DNA of 64,000 nt from Epiperipatus broadwayi (GCA_028023455.1 JAQFVV010000254.1:124001-188000), one strand, 5' to 3'; shown: positions 43,759 to 56,134, counted from the stretch's first letter. Notes: generated from the letters alone by a model not told the origin. Translations and numbers: made by a program.

Positions 43759-46700
43759 ATTAAAGATTACAATGACCGTTATGAGATCGCCATTAGGCAT
43801 ATAGCCTAGCACTAAATTGAAAAGAAACTTTAATGATCATAGCGATAATTTATTTACATATAGTGATCATCTAATAGATTTTTAAAAAATGAAACCTTAC
43901 ACAAACTTTAATTATATCAAATGGATACTTAATTACTAAACTAATTATCTAGATTAAACACAGAGACACTTAAGAATGATTTTGAATATTTATTATATTC
44001 ATTTTTCCTACTAATTACTTTCCCAATTTTTCCTTCTATAATATCCTAAACTGATTCGATCTATTAAAAGAAAAAATACAAATGTAATTTTAACCTAATC
44101 TTTATCTTTTTTAAAAACACATACAGATAATTTAATGTATATTCTTTTCCCGAGGGAACATGCACTGTCACAAATCCTACAAACAACAGTGGCCCAAATT
44201 GACTATAGAAACCCTTTCCAAATAGATGTCAAACTCTAGAGTGGGTTATAATAAGAGTGTACAGTAGTGCAACACTCAAGCCCTCTCTTTTCTTTGTTAA
44301 ATAATTATTTCAAATCCTTAAGGACAGCACAAGTGTCCACTGTTAGCTTGCAGTTGTCTGGCATCTTGATTTCAAACACTAAATTCTGACATATGGTTCC
44401 AGAGCTTACTTATCATCTAAACTATTAACTGAACTTTGTGCCCCAATCCCCCCACTTGTCTTACAAGATTGAGCAGCTTACATTTTGGGGAATCTAATCT
44501 TATTCTTACATTTGAATACAGCAAAAATGCATAAAAAATATACATAAATAAAAGACACATTTAAATAATCTAACACCATAACCCCTGTTTCAATTAAATT
44601 AAAATAACATGACAAATCCCCATCAATAGTCCCTCACTCTATTGTTGAAACATTTCACTGTTAATGGAGTCTATATGTCTATTATACTATTTGGAAAAAA
44701 AGTTCACTAAGTAACATATTGTAGTTACCTTGATCATTCTGTGGTTCAACTTTAACCAGATGATCGAAGTTCTTATATGATTTTTCTTCTGGCTACTGGT
44801 GAGAATTTTCTGTGTGTTGTCCATTGGCTTTTCTTGACATCCTCAACTAGTGGGTTAAATCCCTCCTTTCCATGTTTGACGATTGCTTGGATGGCTTTAG
44901 GTAAGGCAGGTAGTCACATTTCCCAAGGGGAAGGTTTCTCAGATGTTCTCTAGTTAGATAACATTTTCTTTATGCTGGTTAATAATATTTTCTAGAGAAA
45001 GTTCTGGATTTATAACACTTTTTCAGAAAACGAGTCCTTACTGCCTGAAACTCTGCAATTTACACGTTTTGTTGACAACCGAATTCACAGTTCGATTTAT
45101 TTTTAGTTATATTTTTGCATTTTTAATTTTTGTCCTTTTTTGATCATTTCCATTTTTTAATTAGTGGAAAAAGTTCTGGTTCAATTAGGGCAGTAGATTA
45201 CAAAATATTTTTAATATCTGAAGTTTCAACAACAGAGTTAATTGCTAAAATCAGTACTTTTTTTAATTCTCTCAACTGGCGACTTTCTAAGAATTACAAC
45301 TTAAAACAAAACAAAAAAACTTTTAGTAAAAAAACTTAGCTCAAGATTTTGTTTTAGCTTGAGTTTTAATTAATTTATAAATTGTAAAAAATATATCCAT
45401 CGAAGAAACCCTGATTTCTTTTGAGATAAAGAAAAAAACCTTTAATGATTTAAAAGATTAAAGGTAATATGTTATATATTTTTAACAAATCTTTACGTTT
45501 AACTTAATAACATAGCTCAAAATTAAATATATATATATATACATATTTACAGATGAGATGGCAGAAAATACCACCTCAATATATATATATATATATATTA
45601 TTATTAAGCACTGAAAAATCTGCAATTGTGCAGAAGGAAATTAACCTCTGATCATATGCTATTTTCTTAACGAGTATAAATCTCTACACAAGCCCTTATA
45701 TAAGCATAGTTAGTAAGGATTGATGCATATATGAATACCCTCTAAATTTAAGTGATTTACTTAAGCTTTTAAAACTCTTACTAATGGGTGAGTGCATAGT
45801 GATTTATAATAGTTACGAAAATAGTGCATGATGGGAGGTTTATTTCCTTCTGCACCATATATATTTATATATGTAGTAAAGTAATTCACAATGTGAATAT
45901 ATGTTAAACACAATTGTTTTTTAAATACTGCTACAATAAATCCTACACATTCTAACCTCAATACATGGCAATACTGTAATAAGAAAATGAAATACTTTTT
46001 TATTGATCCTCTTTATATATGAATGAGATTGTCTTTACTCTTATGATAGTGGGAAAGTGTGAATATATTAATCAATCTAAGTATCCTGCTTTTATATTGA
46101 TCAAACAGATGGACTTGTATTAACAAAGTAAAGAAACTCATTTTTTTTTTTTTTACTTTAACTTTGTAAAAGCATTAAACAATCTATATGTAGTAAAGTA
46201 ATTCACAATGTGAATATATATGTAAGTAAAACAATTTTTTAAAAAAAAACCCGTTGAAGACTTTCTCAGAATTTCTTTGCAAATAAAGAGTTAGTGAAAA
46301 TATGCATTAAGCTAACCAAATGTAGGGTGGTAAGATTTTTTTTTTCTTGTTTCATCTGTTAGAAAAGAATAACTAGATACTCATTTGCTGATTAATAATT
46401 GGATTTCGACTGAAATGATTATAGAACAAGGATCTCAAAAAGAAATTCTGAGCTTACTTGGAACTTGAAAATATGGCAAAGTTTTGTGTGTTTAAATCCA
46501 AAGCCGCAGGAATGGCAATAAGTTGACGGAACACATCCACGTATATATTGCATTCAATATTTTCTCTTTCTCACACTATGATAAATGTTTGATTAAATTA
46601 AGTCAGTTTAATTATTTTAAGTAAAACTAACATTTTAAAATTTAATTTAAAATGTATTAAAATATTTCAAATTATTTTTCTCTACGCCAATTCTCAACTT

Positions 46701-47180
46701 GAGTGTTCGACTCCTTGCTGACAAAACAAACTGTAATTAAATCGTAATATTATTTGCTGTTAATTGCTTATCATTTAGCAAATTAAGCTTAATTGGTTTT
46801 ATTAAACTTTTTCCAACTATAGTAATTAATTTTTTTAAAATGTTAAATATCTTAACTAAATTATATTATGACTTCAAATCTATTTTAAAACTGCAAAAAA
46901 TAATGTCTTCTTTATTTGATAAATAATCTTTAAATAAAAATCAACATCTAATAAGACTGAGAAGAAATGAGTGTTTTTTTTAATTGTCGATAATAAAAAA
47001 AAGGACAACGAAACATAATTTTTTAGCTTACTACAACTCAGAATAAAGAAGAATTTAGTGCCTTTTCTTGTTTGATGAAAGTTCATTGGCTAAAAATTAA
47101 TATGGGATTTCAACTAGATGAGATGAAGTAGTAAAATTTTTGACCTTCTTGATTTGAATATCCTACAAACTCACTTTATG
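43759..47180. other. No genes recognised; TA runs
   Basis: About 44150-44960 is more complex than its surroundings and may be decayed transposon, but no frame or motif is readable on either strand. Short TA runs lie at about 45525 and 45580. TAGTAAAGTAATTCACAATGTGAATATAT recurs at about 45872 and 46190, a dispersed duplication. Confidence 0.4.
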
Positions 47181-47184
47181 CCAT

Positions 47185-47395
47185 ATGGGGATCGTGTAGT
47201 GGCAGATTTCAGAACTCAAAAGAACTTGAATTGAAACCAACTTCATCACTTCTTGTTCTGTGTGAATTGAAGCAAAGGAAAATGACAGGATCCTGGAACT
47301 CAAATCCCATAGATTACAGTGCACTTCTGCCCTTTTTAGTCTTCAAACGTTTATGAATTTGCCAGCAATAAATATTCAATTGTTTATTTATTTAA
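47185..47395 (+). repeat. SINE-like repeat with shared tail
   Basis: A decayed tRNA-like start (GATCGTGTAGTGGCAGATTTC) and a tail GTTTATGAATTTGCCAGCAATAAA shared with other copies in the window. Confidence 0.5.
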
Positions 47396-47411
47396 CAATG
47401 TATTTAACATC

Positions 47412-47615
47412 AAATTCATCATCATCATCATTATTGTCAACCATTATCAATCCATTGTAGGATGAAGATCTCTCAAAGTTCAATCCATATCTTCTCCACA
47501 TCATCCCCTGCACACTTTTATATTTCACCCACCCATCTTACATGTGGATTCTTTCTGGGTCTTTTACAATTTCTTGGAAACTGGTTTAAGATTTTAATTG
47601 TTCATCTATTGTTCA
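47412..47615 (-). pseudogene. RTE LINE 3' end fragment
   Basis: ATCATCATCATCATTATTGTCAACC and the RPRKRP-encoding CTTTCTGGGTCTTTTACAAT block match the RTE 3' end, read on the minus strand. Confidence 0.85.
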
Positions 47616-48389
47616 GAAGTACTCAAATAATTGAGAATAATAAGCCCATTAAATTTACCTTTAACGTCTTTTTATGGACATCAATTTAAATTCGAATTTT
47701 TGTTGCACTAAACTTATAATTTTTTATATTTGTATTATAATTTTTTTTAGACCGCTTCCCGATAGTCCTGATCTAGTTACTATCTAAGGTATCTAGCGAT
47801 TTTGAACTAGATAGTAAAGGATGGAAAATTGCTTAAGCCTTCATTCATTATTGAGCAATTTGCCAGTTAACAAATAATGTCTTTTCTTTTTCTATTATTT
47901 TTATGGAATTCGGTTTTGTAAAGACTTTTTTCATATCTAGTCATATATCTTTTCTTTTCCTACTATTTTTATGGAAGTTTTTTGGGCATATTTTCGCTTT
48001 GCAGTGGGCTTTCTAAACACTTTTTATATCTATCCATACTTCATTATAAAAATAGGTTGTTGTTTTTTTTCGAATGGTTGTTTAATTAAATTTTAGTCTA
48101 CATCAAAAAGCTTTCAGATTTTATTTTTAAAGCTGTATTTGACTTCTCTATATAACACAATGGCTTAATTTTTTTTAATGATTAAATAGTTATTCAATTT
48201 TTTAGGCAGTTGTCCAATAGTCTGAACAATGAAGAGGATTCATCTAAAATCATCTAGCCATAATTTTGTATTTTCTATAATTATTTTACATTATTTGTGC
48301 AAGAGGAACTACCTCACAAGTCCAGTGCATATATTGTATATCCATGGTACTCAATCGTTTTTTTTTGTTTAGCTGATGAAAGTTTTACT

Positions 48390-48625
48390 ACTCTAGGTAA
48401 TGCAGATATTCTGAAGTTCAAATCCCCTAAATAACATTCCAATTCTGTCATTTGGCAATGCTCATGCTTTTTGAAAATACCTGGGCTACAAACCAATTGA
48501 TTACATTTACCTGCATTGTTTAATGCAGTTGAAAAAATGTTAAATTCAAAAACACAATGGCCATGTCTCTGTTCTATCACTTTCAATGCTTAAACATTTT
48601 ATGAACCCCTGAACAATAAATTAAC
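48390..48625 (+). repeat. SINE-like repeat
   Basis: AGGTAATGCAGATATTCTG and GAAGTTCAAATCCCC resemble tRNA A- and B-boxes. The 3' part (CAATGCTTAAACATTTTATGAACCCCTGAACAATAAA) is the shared SINE tail. Confidence 0.5.
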
Positions 48626-48780
48626 CAAATATTTTTGCCTGCATAGTATGATACAATCATGCCAGATTTCTAGAATTTAAGATGCAAGAAAATCAAGTCA
48701 TACCATCTTGTGACTTAATTTACAAATGTTATATAATGAACATGCTAATAGCTATTAACAAGCTTTTTCAAATATCCCTA

Positions 48781-48821
48781 TCCTCAGACTGGTTTCTAGC
48801 TCTGGCTGTCATCAGTGAGGA
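48781..48821 (-). ncRNA. Hammerhead ribozyme-like motif (family B)
   Basis: On the minus strand TCCTCA pairs with TGAGGA (six Watson-Crick pairs, helix I). CTGATGA and GAA are intact. Helix II is AGC/GCT around CAGA with a C-A mismatch at its base. Helix III ACCAGT has two pairs, and C follows in a GTC triplet. The fully paired helix I where family A has G-T pairs is a compensating difference. Confidence 0.7.
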
Positions 48822-49139
48822 ATATTCAGAAAAATTTGTTAAGAGCTATTAGCAAGCTAATTATATAACATTTGTAGTTCAAGCTTATTAAATCAAGTCA
48901 CATGATGTATGACTTGATTTCCTTGCAATTATTGTTTTTCTCTTGAGGCTTTGGCAATTTTGTATTGCTAAAGCTATTAATATATGGTGTATCTGAACTT
49001 AGTTCAGTCTCATATGGCTATTTAAGTTAAATAACTGGATTTAAAGACATATGGATGTCTGAAATGTTTAAATTTTCTATTTAATAGTTAACTATTAGAT
49101 AAATGCTAGGCTTGACAGGATATTTTTAAATCTAATGTA

Positions 49140-49178
49140 CCTCACTGATAATAACCAGAGCTAGAAATTGGTCTGAGG
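49140..49178 (+). ncRNA. Hammerhead ribozyme-like motif (family B, decayed)
   Basis: CCTCA pairs with TGAGG. The core is CTGATAA (one change), helix II is decayed, GAA is intact, and ATTGGT is followed by C in a GTC triplet. Confidence 0.5.
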
Positions 49179-49249
49179 ATAGGAGTATTCAGAAAAGCTT
49201 GTTAAGAGTTATTAGCACACTTATTATATAAAATTTAAGATCCACTGAT

Positions 49250-49435
49250 TATAATCTTCTCTATCACTTCCTGTGCTGAAATTCTTATGAACTTCTAAAC
49301 AATAAACAATTTTATTGGACAGTAGTAGAGAAGTAGAATCTGGAGCTCAAGATTCTTTAATTATGGCTCCACTTAATCATTTCTAGTGTTTGAACTTTTT
49401 ATGAACTTCCCAAAAATAAAAACATTCAATTATTA
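49250..49435 (+). repeat. Two SINE tails
   Basis: TTCTTATGAACTTCTAAACAATAAAC (about 49280) and TTTTTATGAACTTCCCAAAAATAAA (about 49400) are copies of the shared SINE 3' tail. Confidence 0.5.
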
Positions 49436-49654
49436 TTTACAGTTTTCTGTTAAATACCATCACAAGTTATTTAGGAATGATTGGTTTGAAACAAAATTAT
49501 CACATGCAATACATTAAAACTAAGAAAAATAATGGAAGATTCATTCTGATTATGAAATTAGTTTATGAAAAAAATTAACAGGCTTCCTTACTTGTACTTA
49601 AAACATTATAATTTCAAGAACTATAAAACTCTATACAAATAAATAAAAAAGATT

Positions 49655-50240
49655 TTATCCATGTAAACAGAGATAACCTTTGCTTTTGATGTTGCCAGAC
49701 AACTATCAATTATACTAATTGACAATCTCTTTGAAGTTAAATAAAATTTCTGATTAATCTATAATAGTAATTTTATTGTATTTTATTGTTGAAATAAAAG
49801 GATGTCCTCATTTACTTCAAACCCAAGTTTCTAAATGGATTTAAACCCAGAAAACTATTTTATATATGTGTGAGAATGTGAAAGAATAGCATCTTTCTTG
49901 ACATTCTGGAAATAATATTTTAACTTCTCTTGAGAGTTGTATATGCTGAATTAAATATTTTTCACAGATTGTAATTCTAATAAAAAATCAAAATAGGGAG
50001 TTTTTAATCCATGTAAATAGAGATAACATTTTCCTTTGATGTTGTTAGGAAACAATCAATTACTATTAATTCTCAATTTCCCTGTTACAAATAATAGCTT
50101 TTTTGTTTATACATGATATGGCTTACTTGAAAAAATGTATGTTTCAAATGTTTTTAATGTGAGAAGTTGGTCTGACTAATGTCCTGATGGATGGTTGTGA
50201 TAGGATTGAGCAATAAGTGAAGCATGCAAAAGTTGCAAAT
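49655..50240. repeat. Family E repeat (two units)
   Basis: ATCCATGTAAACAGAGATAAC, TTTGATGTTG, CAATCAATT and TTGACAATCTC-type blocks occur at 49655-49740 and 50005-50080. The block TCCTGATGGATGGTTGTGATAGG lies at about 50180. The same blocks are at 57560-57730 and 62310-62650. Function unknown. Confidence 0.6.
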
Positions 50241-50254
50241 GCTCTGCATAAATA

Positions 50255-50575
50255 TTGTTATTATCATTATTTTCAAACATTACCATTCCACTCCACTATG
50301 AAGGCCACTTTAAGTTTAATCTGCTTTTTTCCATCTTTAGCTTCTTTTCTCCATATCTCATCATAAATCTTACTTATTTCTTCTATCCATCTCACATATG
50401 GTCTCTTTTTAGGTCTTTCACAATTTTGGGGGGCCAGTTAAGCCAACAACTATTCACTTATTATCATCCCTTTTAGTAATATGTCCAACAAAGCTGCATT
50501 TCCATCTTTCTATTCTTTCAATGTTGTCAATAACATCTGATTGTTTTCTCATTCATAAAATGCATGATATTGTAA
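50255..50575 (-). pseudogene. RTE LINE 3' end fragment
   Basis: On the minus strand it matches the end of the RTE ORF (region encoding RPRKRPHVRWMDEI and the VWVREQTG block) with many changes. Confidence 0.8.
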
Positions 50576-51310
50576 AAAAGAAGTAATAGATGATATTAGC
50601 TCTTTAAAATTTCTTTCATAAGAATGATAAATATAACATTTATTTTTTATCACACATAAAATTAAACATTATGAAAAAATGATAAATTCATAAAATCTTT
50701 GGCTTAACTTTTAACTTGATGTTAATTTTTAGAGACACATAATATTAGTATTTTCCTGAAGGTTTGAGTTGATGGTATTTTAATTATATATATATATATA
50801 TATTGGATTGTTTCCAATATATAATATAAGTAAATTACAACTACACAATAAACTGAAAAGAATCATGCTTTACAATCTCAAAAAAATGGTCTATATAAAA
50901 CAAAACTTTGAAAAAATTTTGTATAAATTACAGCCAAGCTTTGCTTAAAATCTCAATGTAAGCTGAGACTCCCAAGATAGGCTAGGGATATGGAGACCTA
51001 CGTTCTCTAAAAGCACTACTAAGCTTCACTTTTTTGCGTAAAGCACTATTTAAAACTTAAATATTCCAAATACATTTAACTATTAATAATAGCACACAGA
51101 TTAGTATATGTGCAATATTTCAATAGGTATTATTCTTCCCTCTTCTTTAGGTAATGCTGGCCTTACCAGTGACAATACTAGTGTGAGAACCAAATCTGGA
51201 TCCTTAGACTTTTGAGTATTGAATTTTAAGATAATGTTCTAATCAACTGATCCATCCTGCCAAAGGCAACAGTCAGTAGAAATTTCATATACTTATCTAT
51301 GAGGGTCCTC
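50576..51310. other. No feature recognised
   Basis: A TA run at about 50790. About 51140-51260 may be a decayed SINE (AGAACCAAATCTGGATCC) but is not convincing. Confidence 0.35.
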
Positions 51311-51319
51311 CTGATTTCT

Positions 51320-53290
51320 CCACTTTTTTCTAAGAGCAAAATTGATTAGTGGTTTTCATAAATAGACACCCTAAGTTGACTTGTGGGATTGTTTGCCATT
51401 GTCATGTGAGTAGCTTATTTTCCAATTAAACATATGTTTATTGGCACATACATGGTCCGCTACCTTAGACACATCTGTTTTCTCTCATCTAATCATTAGT
51501 TTGTGTTTTTGCAATCACTTTTCATAGGGACAACTGGTTTCACCTATTTACATTCTTCCATATTCATATGGAATTTCATAGATGCAATTTTTACTTTTCA
51601 CCATTTCAAGTTTATGCTTAGTAGATGTTAAAGTACCTCATAGTGTGGTATGGCTCTGGAAAGCTGTTCTAATGTTATACTGATTGCAGATTTTCCTTAA
51701 TTTGTCTTTTATTTTGGCAGGTATGGGTACACTACTGTATAAATAATTGTTTTTTTCTTTTGATGGTTTTTTGTTGTCTATTTAAGGTTTTCTTAATAAC
51801 AGCTGATGGATAACCATTTTTCATAAAAGTTTGTCTATATAGATCTTTTCTTTTTTCAAATCACTGGTTTTTGAACAAACCATTTTTTGCTTTGTTCCAT
51901 AGTAATAGTATAACTCCATGAATTGTGTTACTGGTATGATTGGATGTATAGGCTAAGTATTTTCCTGTATGTCTTCAGTAAACTGCAGTTTTGATTTCCA
52001 CATGAAGGAGTCTTTTCACAAGAACATCTAAGAATTCCAATGTTTGTTGATGAGGATATGTTGTTAATGTGTTTCCAGAAAGTGCAACAAATATATCATC
52101 AACATAGCAAAGCCAAACTTTAGATGAAAATGGAGTAGTCTTTATAGCTGTGGTTTTAAGTTTTTCCATGTAAATATTGTTAATCAGGAGTGATAATGGT
52201 GAACTCACAGTCATTCCTTGATTTTGTTGAATGAATTCTGTGTTGTATTGAAAGTACATTGTTGTCATGAAGAATATTAATAATGCCATTATACTATCAA
52301 TACAAAGAGTTGTTCTGGTCTGTAAGCTATTATCACCATTTAATCTTTTTTTATAGTGACATAGATTTTTTACATGGTACATTTGTGAATAAACTTTTCA
52401 CATCAAAACTTACGAGTAAGTCAGTTCTTTCAATCTTCATGTTCTTAATTAATTCTACAAAGTATTTAGAATCCATGACAAAGGACTAGGTCTTATATGC
52501 CAAAGGCTAAGAACTTTGAGAAGAAATCTTGACAAGTTTTGACAAGATGAATTTCTAGAACTGACAATAGGTCTTAATGGAACATGATCCTTATGGATTT
52601 TAGGTATAACAATAAGGAATTTTTCTGAAATATGATGTTAGTTTACATGCGATGCTTTCTGAGTAATGCTTGTAAACATTGTTTCTGTACTCAGTGTTGG
52701 ATTTTTTGTCACATTTCTGTATTGTCACCTGTTATGGGCATTTCTTTTATTTTGTTGTCATAGTTGTATCCATGACAACTATTGCACTGCCTCTTTCAGA
52801 GGAAGAATAATTATAGATTTATCAACTTTAAAAGATCTAATTGCTTTCCTCTCATCAGAGTATATGTTTAATTTCAATTTTTGTTGCTTGTCAAGTGTCC
52901 TTTTTATTCTCCTGTGTAATTCTGCTGCTTTTTCTAAATGCAACTTCTGAGTGACTTCCTCAATGGCTGTCATTATATCTAATAAAAGGGATATTAGATG
53001 GTGTTATGACAAAGTTTAATCCATTTTCAAGAAAAGAATGTTCATCATCTGTTAGATGTTTAGAACTGAAAGTTTTAACAGATGAAGCAGGTACACTGTT
53101 TGGTACATTATGATTATTAATATGTTCATTTAGATTTGCAATTTTTTTGTTCTGGCATTCTTTTATTTTTTCATGTAATGTAGAATAGTTGTTCTTATCA
53201 CTTGAGGAACTTTTGCAAAGTCTTCATCAGTAAGTTTATTTTTTAGAAAACATTCTACATTATTAATGGAATTTAGAAAACTTTTGAGCA
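51320..53290 (-). pseudogene. Second, older Penelope-like element
   Basis: Minus-strand frames follow the order of a PLE. The N-terminal part comes first, with LHRRIKRTLDKQQKLK and then AIRSFKVDKSIIILPL (about 52779-52973). The reverse transcriptase follows, with FQYNTEFIQQNQGMTVSSPLS and the catalytic W-L-C-Y-V-D-D-I-F (within 51975-52382), then LEFLDVLVKR. After a frame break comes a GIY-YIG nuclease, NCIYEIPYEYGRM, a stop, IGET, and TDVSKVADHVCANKHMFNW near 51420-51600. Multiple stops and shifts are present. Its protein differs clearly from the PLE at 6.6-8.6 kb, so two PLE lineages have been active. No hammerhead motif was found at its 3' end. Confidence 0.8.
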
Positions 53291-53309
53291 TTTATTGACC
53301 AAGATATAA

Positions 53310-53740
53310 ATATAACATAATATTTCCAAACTTTCTATATAGTAGCACCACAAAGTGCAAGCCTTTGTAATCAATGAAAGCAGGGAAGTTTGGGTATAAA
53401 ATCCATATCTAGGATCTACTCATCCAACATTTCCAAACTAGTTTCTATCTTGTGGCTTTCAGGAACCTTGGAAATTCAAGGCTCACTGAGATCTAGGTAT
53501 GGTGATCTCAAATCCAAGACTCTTTACTGATGAAAGCCACAAGCTAGAAACTAATCTGGGGATGTTGGATGAGTAGGCACTAGATAAAGATTTTATGGAC
53601 AAATCTTCCTGCATTCATTGATTAAGAAGGTTGGTGCTTGCTGGCACTAATGTATGGAAAGTTTGAAACTTTTATTAACAGCATGTGAAAACGTGTGAAA
53701 TAGTGATCATGTGACAACATAATATTAGTGATTTAAATAG
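53310..53740 (+). repeat. Family A fold-back copy
   Basis: CTTTCTATATAGTAGCACC on the left and GTATGGAAAGTTTGAAACTTT on the right are mirrored ends. CATCTAATAC-type ends are lost. Two hammerhead-like blocks lie inside: a decayed one on the minus strand at about 53430-53475 and a good one on the plus strand at 53521-53562. GGATGAGTAGGCACTAGATA follows. Confidence 0.75.
53521..53562 (+). ncRNA. Hammerhead ribozyme-like motif (family A)
   Basis: The order is TCTTTA (helix I), an intact CTGATGA (53527-53533), helix II AAGC/GCTA around CACAA, an intact GAA (53547-53549), ACTAAT where other copies have the palindrome ACTAGT, C, then TGGGGA. Helix I has one mismatch and wobble pairs. The core boxes are intact. 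Confidence 0.6.
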
Positions 53741-55640
53741 TGGATATAATTTTTTGACTAGTATGCTATTTAATATTTCTAAATTCTTGAAAGATTTATT
53801 ATGGCCAGATAGGGGTATTCTGTTTTACCTTTGTAGATGTCTTATTTATTGATTAAAAAGAGAGCCTGGAACTTTTGCTTACCAGTCAAGTTATTCTTTA
53901 ATTAAAACAACTAATTTTGAAATTTCAACGTTGAATTTTTTTCAGATTATTTATACCTTAGAAGATATATAATTACAGTATATGTTTTGTGCTCTTTAAT
54001 GCCACATTGCAAAGGTAAAGACAGGATGGTTAAAAGTCTCTAAATGAGGTACAACCTGTCACTCCTAGTGTTTGAATGTCTTATGTCTCCTGAAGATCTA
54101 ACTATTCGATTATTTATTTTATGAAATTAAACCTATTAATAATTAAACTAAACGAAAATGATTTTTTTCTTTTTTACAACTCGTCTACTATATTAAAAAA
54201 AAAAAATTAATGATATCATCATTCTCGAGGCAAAGTTCGGTTGAATGATATCATATATGCAGTATTTATTTTTTACTCTAAATTAACACATTATTAAATA
54301 TTTGCCATATTAATTTTATTATACTTATCTATTTTGTTAAGCTATGCTGGAAACCTGATTAAAATTAATAAAACATTCCTGCCATGTTGTAAAATGTAAT
54401 GTTGTCATTAACTACTTTCTAAAAGAAGCTTCCATAAATTTTAACTTTGACAGAATTTCCATTAAATATAGTAAAGGCTCATATAAACAAGACGACATAA
54501 AAAATACTTCCAGCACAGTACATTATTTGTATTCTTTAAAAACGGGGTCTGTCTTAGTTTTAGATTATAAATTGAAAATTTTGATTTGCTCATTAATTCT
54601 GAAACATCAATATATTTCCCCCCGTTAGATATATATTTATTGAAAAAATTAAGAACGATTTCGGATAATTTATCATACTTTTTTTTAATGTAATTCTCTA
54701 GAAAAAATATTTTTAATAATAAATGTGAATTTTTTTGTGTGTATATATATAGGATAAAACATGTATACAGAAGTATCCAGCAGCAAAAGCAAATCATTTT
54801 TGCCCAGTGTTTGGAGTAAATTAGCAAACACTATGAATTGTTTTAACGATATTTCATTAATAATATAAGGTACATAAATAAAAAATATTGTTTGAAGCTT
54901 TATATATTTCATTCTAAGCAAAGAGATGTGGAATAGTCTATAGAAGTCAGATTCCTTGCCTATATCATAAAATATAATTACTTTTGTCTAGGATTTATTT
55001 GGTATGGTGATTAAAGTGTAAAAGATGATAGCAAAATTAACACATTGAATATAGTCGCTTGTATACATATGATTGTGAGATATATATATATATATAACAA
55101 CTTTTAGAGCAATTCAAGAATAAGAATTCAATCTTTAATGATCTGGTCTAATTTCTTTTTATCATTCCAAAGAATTGATATTCACCTATATTTTTTATAT
55201 CATCAGTATGTTAATTCCATATATATAACCTGGGGTCAAAACCTGAAGTGGTTACTTGCAATTTTTGTTTAAAATCATAAGCAAAAAGCTTATTCAGTTT
55301 TGATAAAATTAATTTTCTGCAAATTTGAAATATCTTTAAAAGACTGAGAAATTTCTGGTCCTAATATATGATTCAACAGCAAATCCACTCTCTTATCTTA
55401 GTTATGCCACCTAGTGTAAGCTTGAGTAAGCAATAGATCCTAGATAGTAGTGCTTACTAACTGGGATGAAAGAAAAATTTAACTACTGAAAAGCATTTAT
55501 AAACAACATCACGTAAGCATCGATTATGTAAGATTTTGTTCATTTTATAAATGATTTCTTAAATTGTTATATATAAAATATAAGACTCTATATGACAATT
55601 TAATTAACTATGAAATGAAACAAAACATTATATATGGCTC
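53741..55640. other. No genes recognised
   Basis: A SINE-tail-like phrase (CACTCCTAGTGTTTGAATGTC...) is at about 54060-54120. The 121-codon minus frame at 54462-54827 is AT-driven and without motifs. A TA run is at about 55080. Confidence 0.4.
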
Positions 55641-55647
55641 TACTTAA

Positions 55648-56128
55648 TATTAAAAGCAATATGCCTATGTGTTTGAAAAGGAATATTTTTTAATAAATGT
55701 GATTTATTAGTTCTTAATAATGGATATGAGACATGGACATTTAATAGAAGAGCAGCACAGTGACTTCAAACTACTCAATTAAGACTAGAGAGATTGTGTT
55801 AGGAATAATAAGGAATTAAAACTAAATATGTAGTTGAAAGAACAAACAGGTATTACTGACATCACTGAAAGAATTAAGAGGTTGAAGTGGAGCTGAAATG
55901 AATATATATCTACAAGAGATGATAATAAATAAATGGCAATTGAAATCTTAAACTTAATCTTAAGAGATTATAAAAGACGTAGAATGAGACCACATGTGAG
56001 ATGGATGGTGAAATGAGAAAGTTTACTAGTGTGATAAGGCTAGAAATCAGAAAAAAACTAGATTTAACTATGAAAAACCATCATCTTGCAGTGAATTGAT
56101 AATGATTGAAAATGATGCTGATGATATA
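55648..56128 (+). pseudogene. 5'-truncated RTE LINE, 3' end only
   Basis: It aligns with MPMCLKRKVFNKCVLPVLTYGSETW through the end of the RTE ORF. Readable pieces are MPMCLKRNIF, GYETWTFNRRAAQ and ERTNRYY-type blocks. Many indels. It ends in GATGCTGATGATATA and runs into a TA microsatellite. Confidence 0.85.
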
Positions 56129-56131
56129 TAT

Positions 56132-56134
<3 letters not shown>

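Larger units (their letters stand above)
48740..49230. repeat. Family B fold-back repeat
   Basis: AATAGCTATTAACAAGCTT (about 48748), AGAGCTATTAGCAAGCT (about 48840) and AGAGTTATTAGCACACT (about 49205) mark three ends. Two hammerhead-like cores occur in opposite orientation (48781-48821 minus, 49140-49178 plus). The 48945-49060 part matches 31190-31310. Confidence 0.7.

Noticed and set aside
44150-44960. Possible LTR retrotransposon
   Set aside because: The stretch is more complex than its surroundings, but I found no long terminal repeats, primer-binding site or protease/integrase motif on either strand.
51300-51330. Hammerhead at the 3' end of the second PLE
   Set aside because: The minus strand has a loosely similar AGGAGGACC and GAAATTTC pairing but no CTGANGA box.
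53203-53231. Possible extra hammerhead (TCTTCATCAG on plus)
   Set aside because: No GAAA box, helix II or matching helix I is found at the right distance; it lies inside the old PLE coding region.
54462-54921. Overlapping minus frames of 121 and 78 codons
   Set aside because: AT-driven hydrophobic and lysine-rich translations in two frames with no motif; considered chance.
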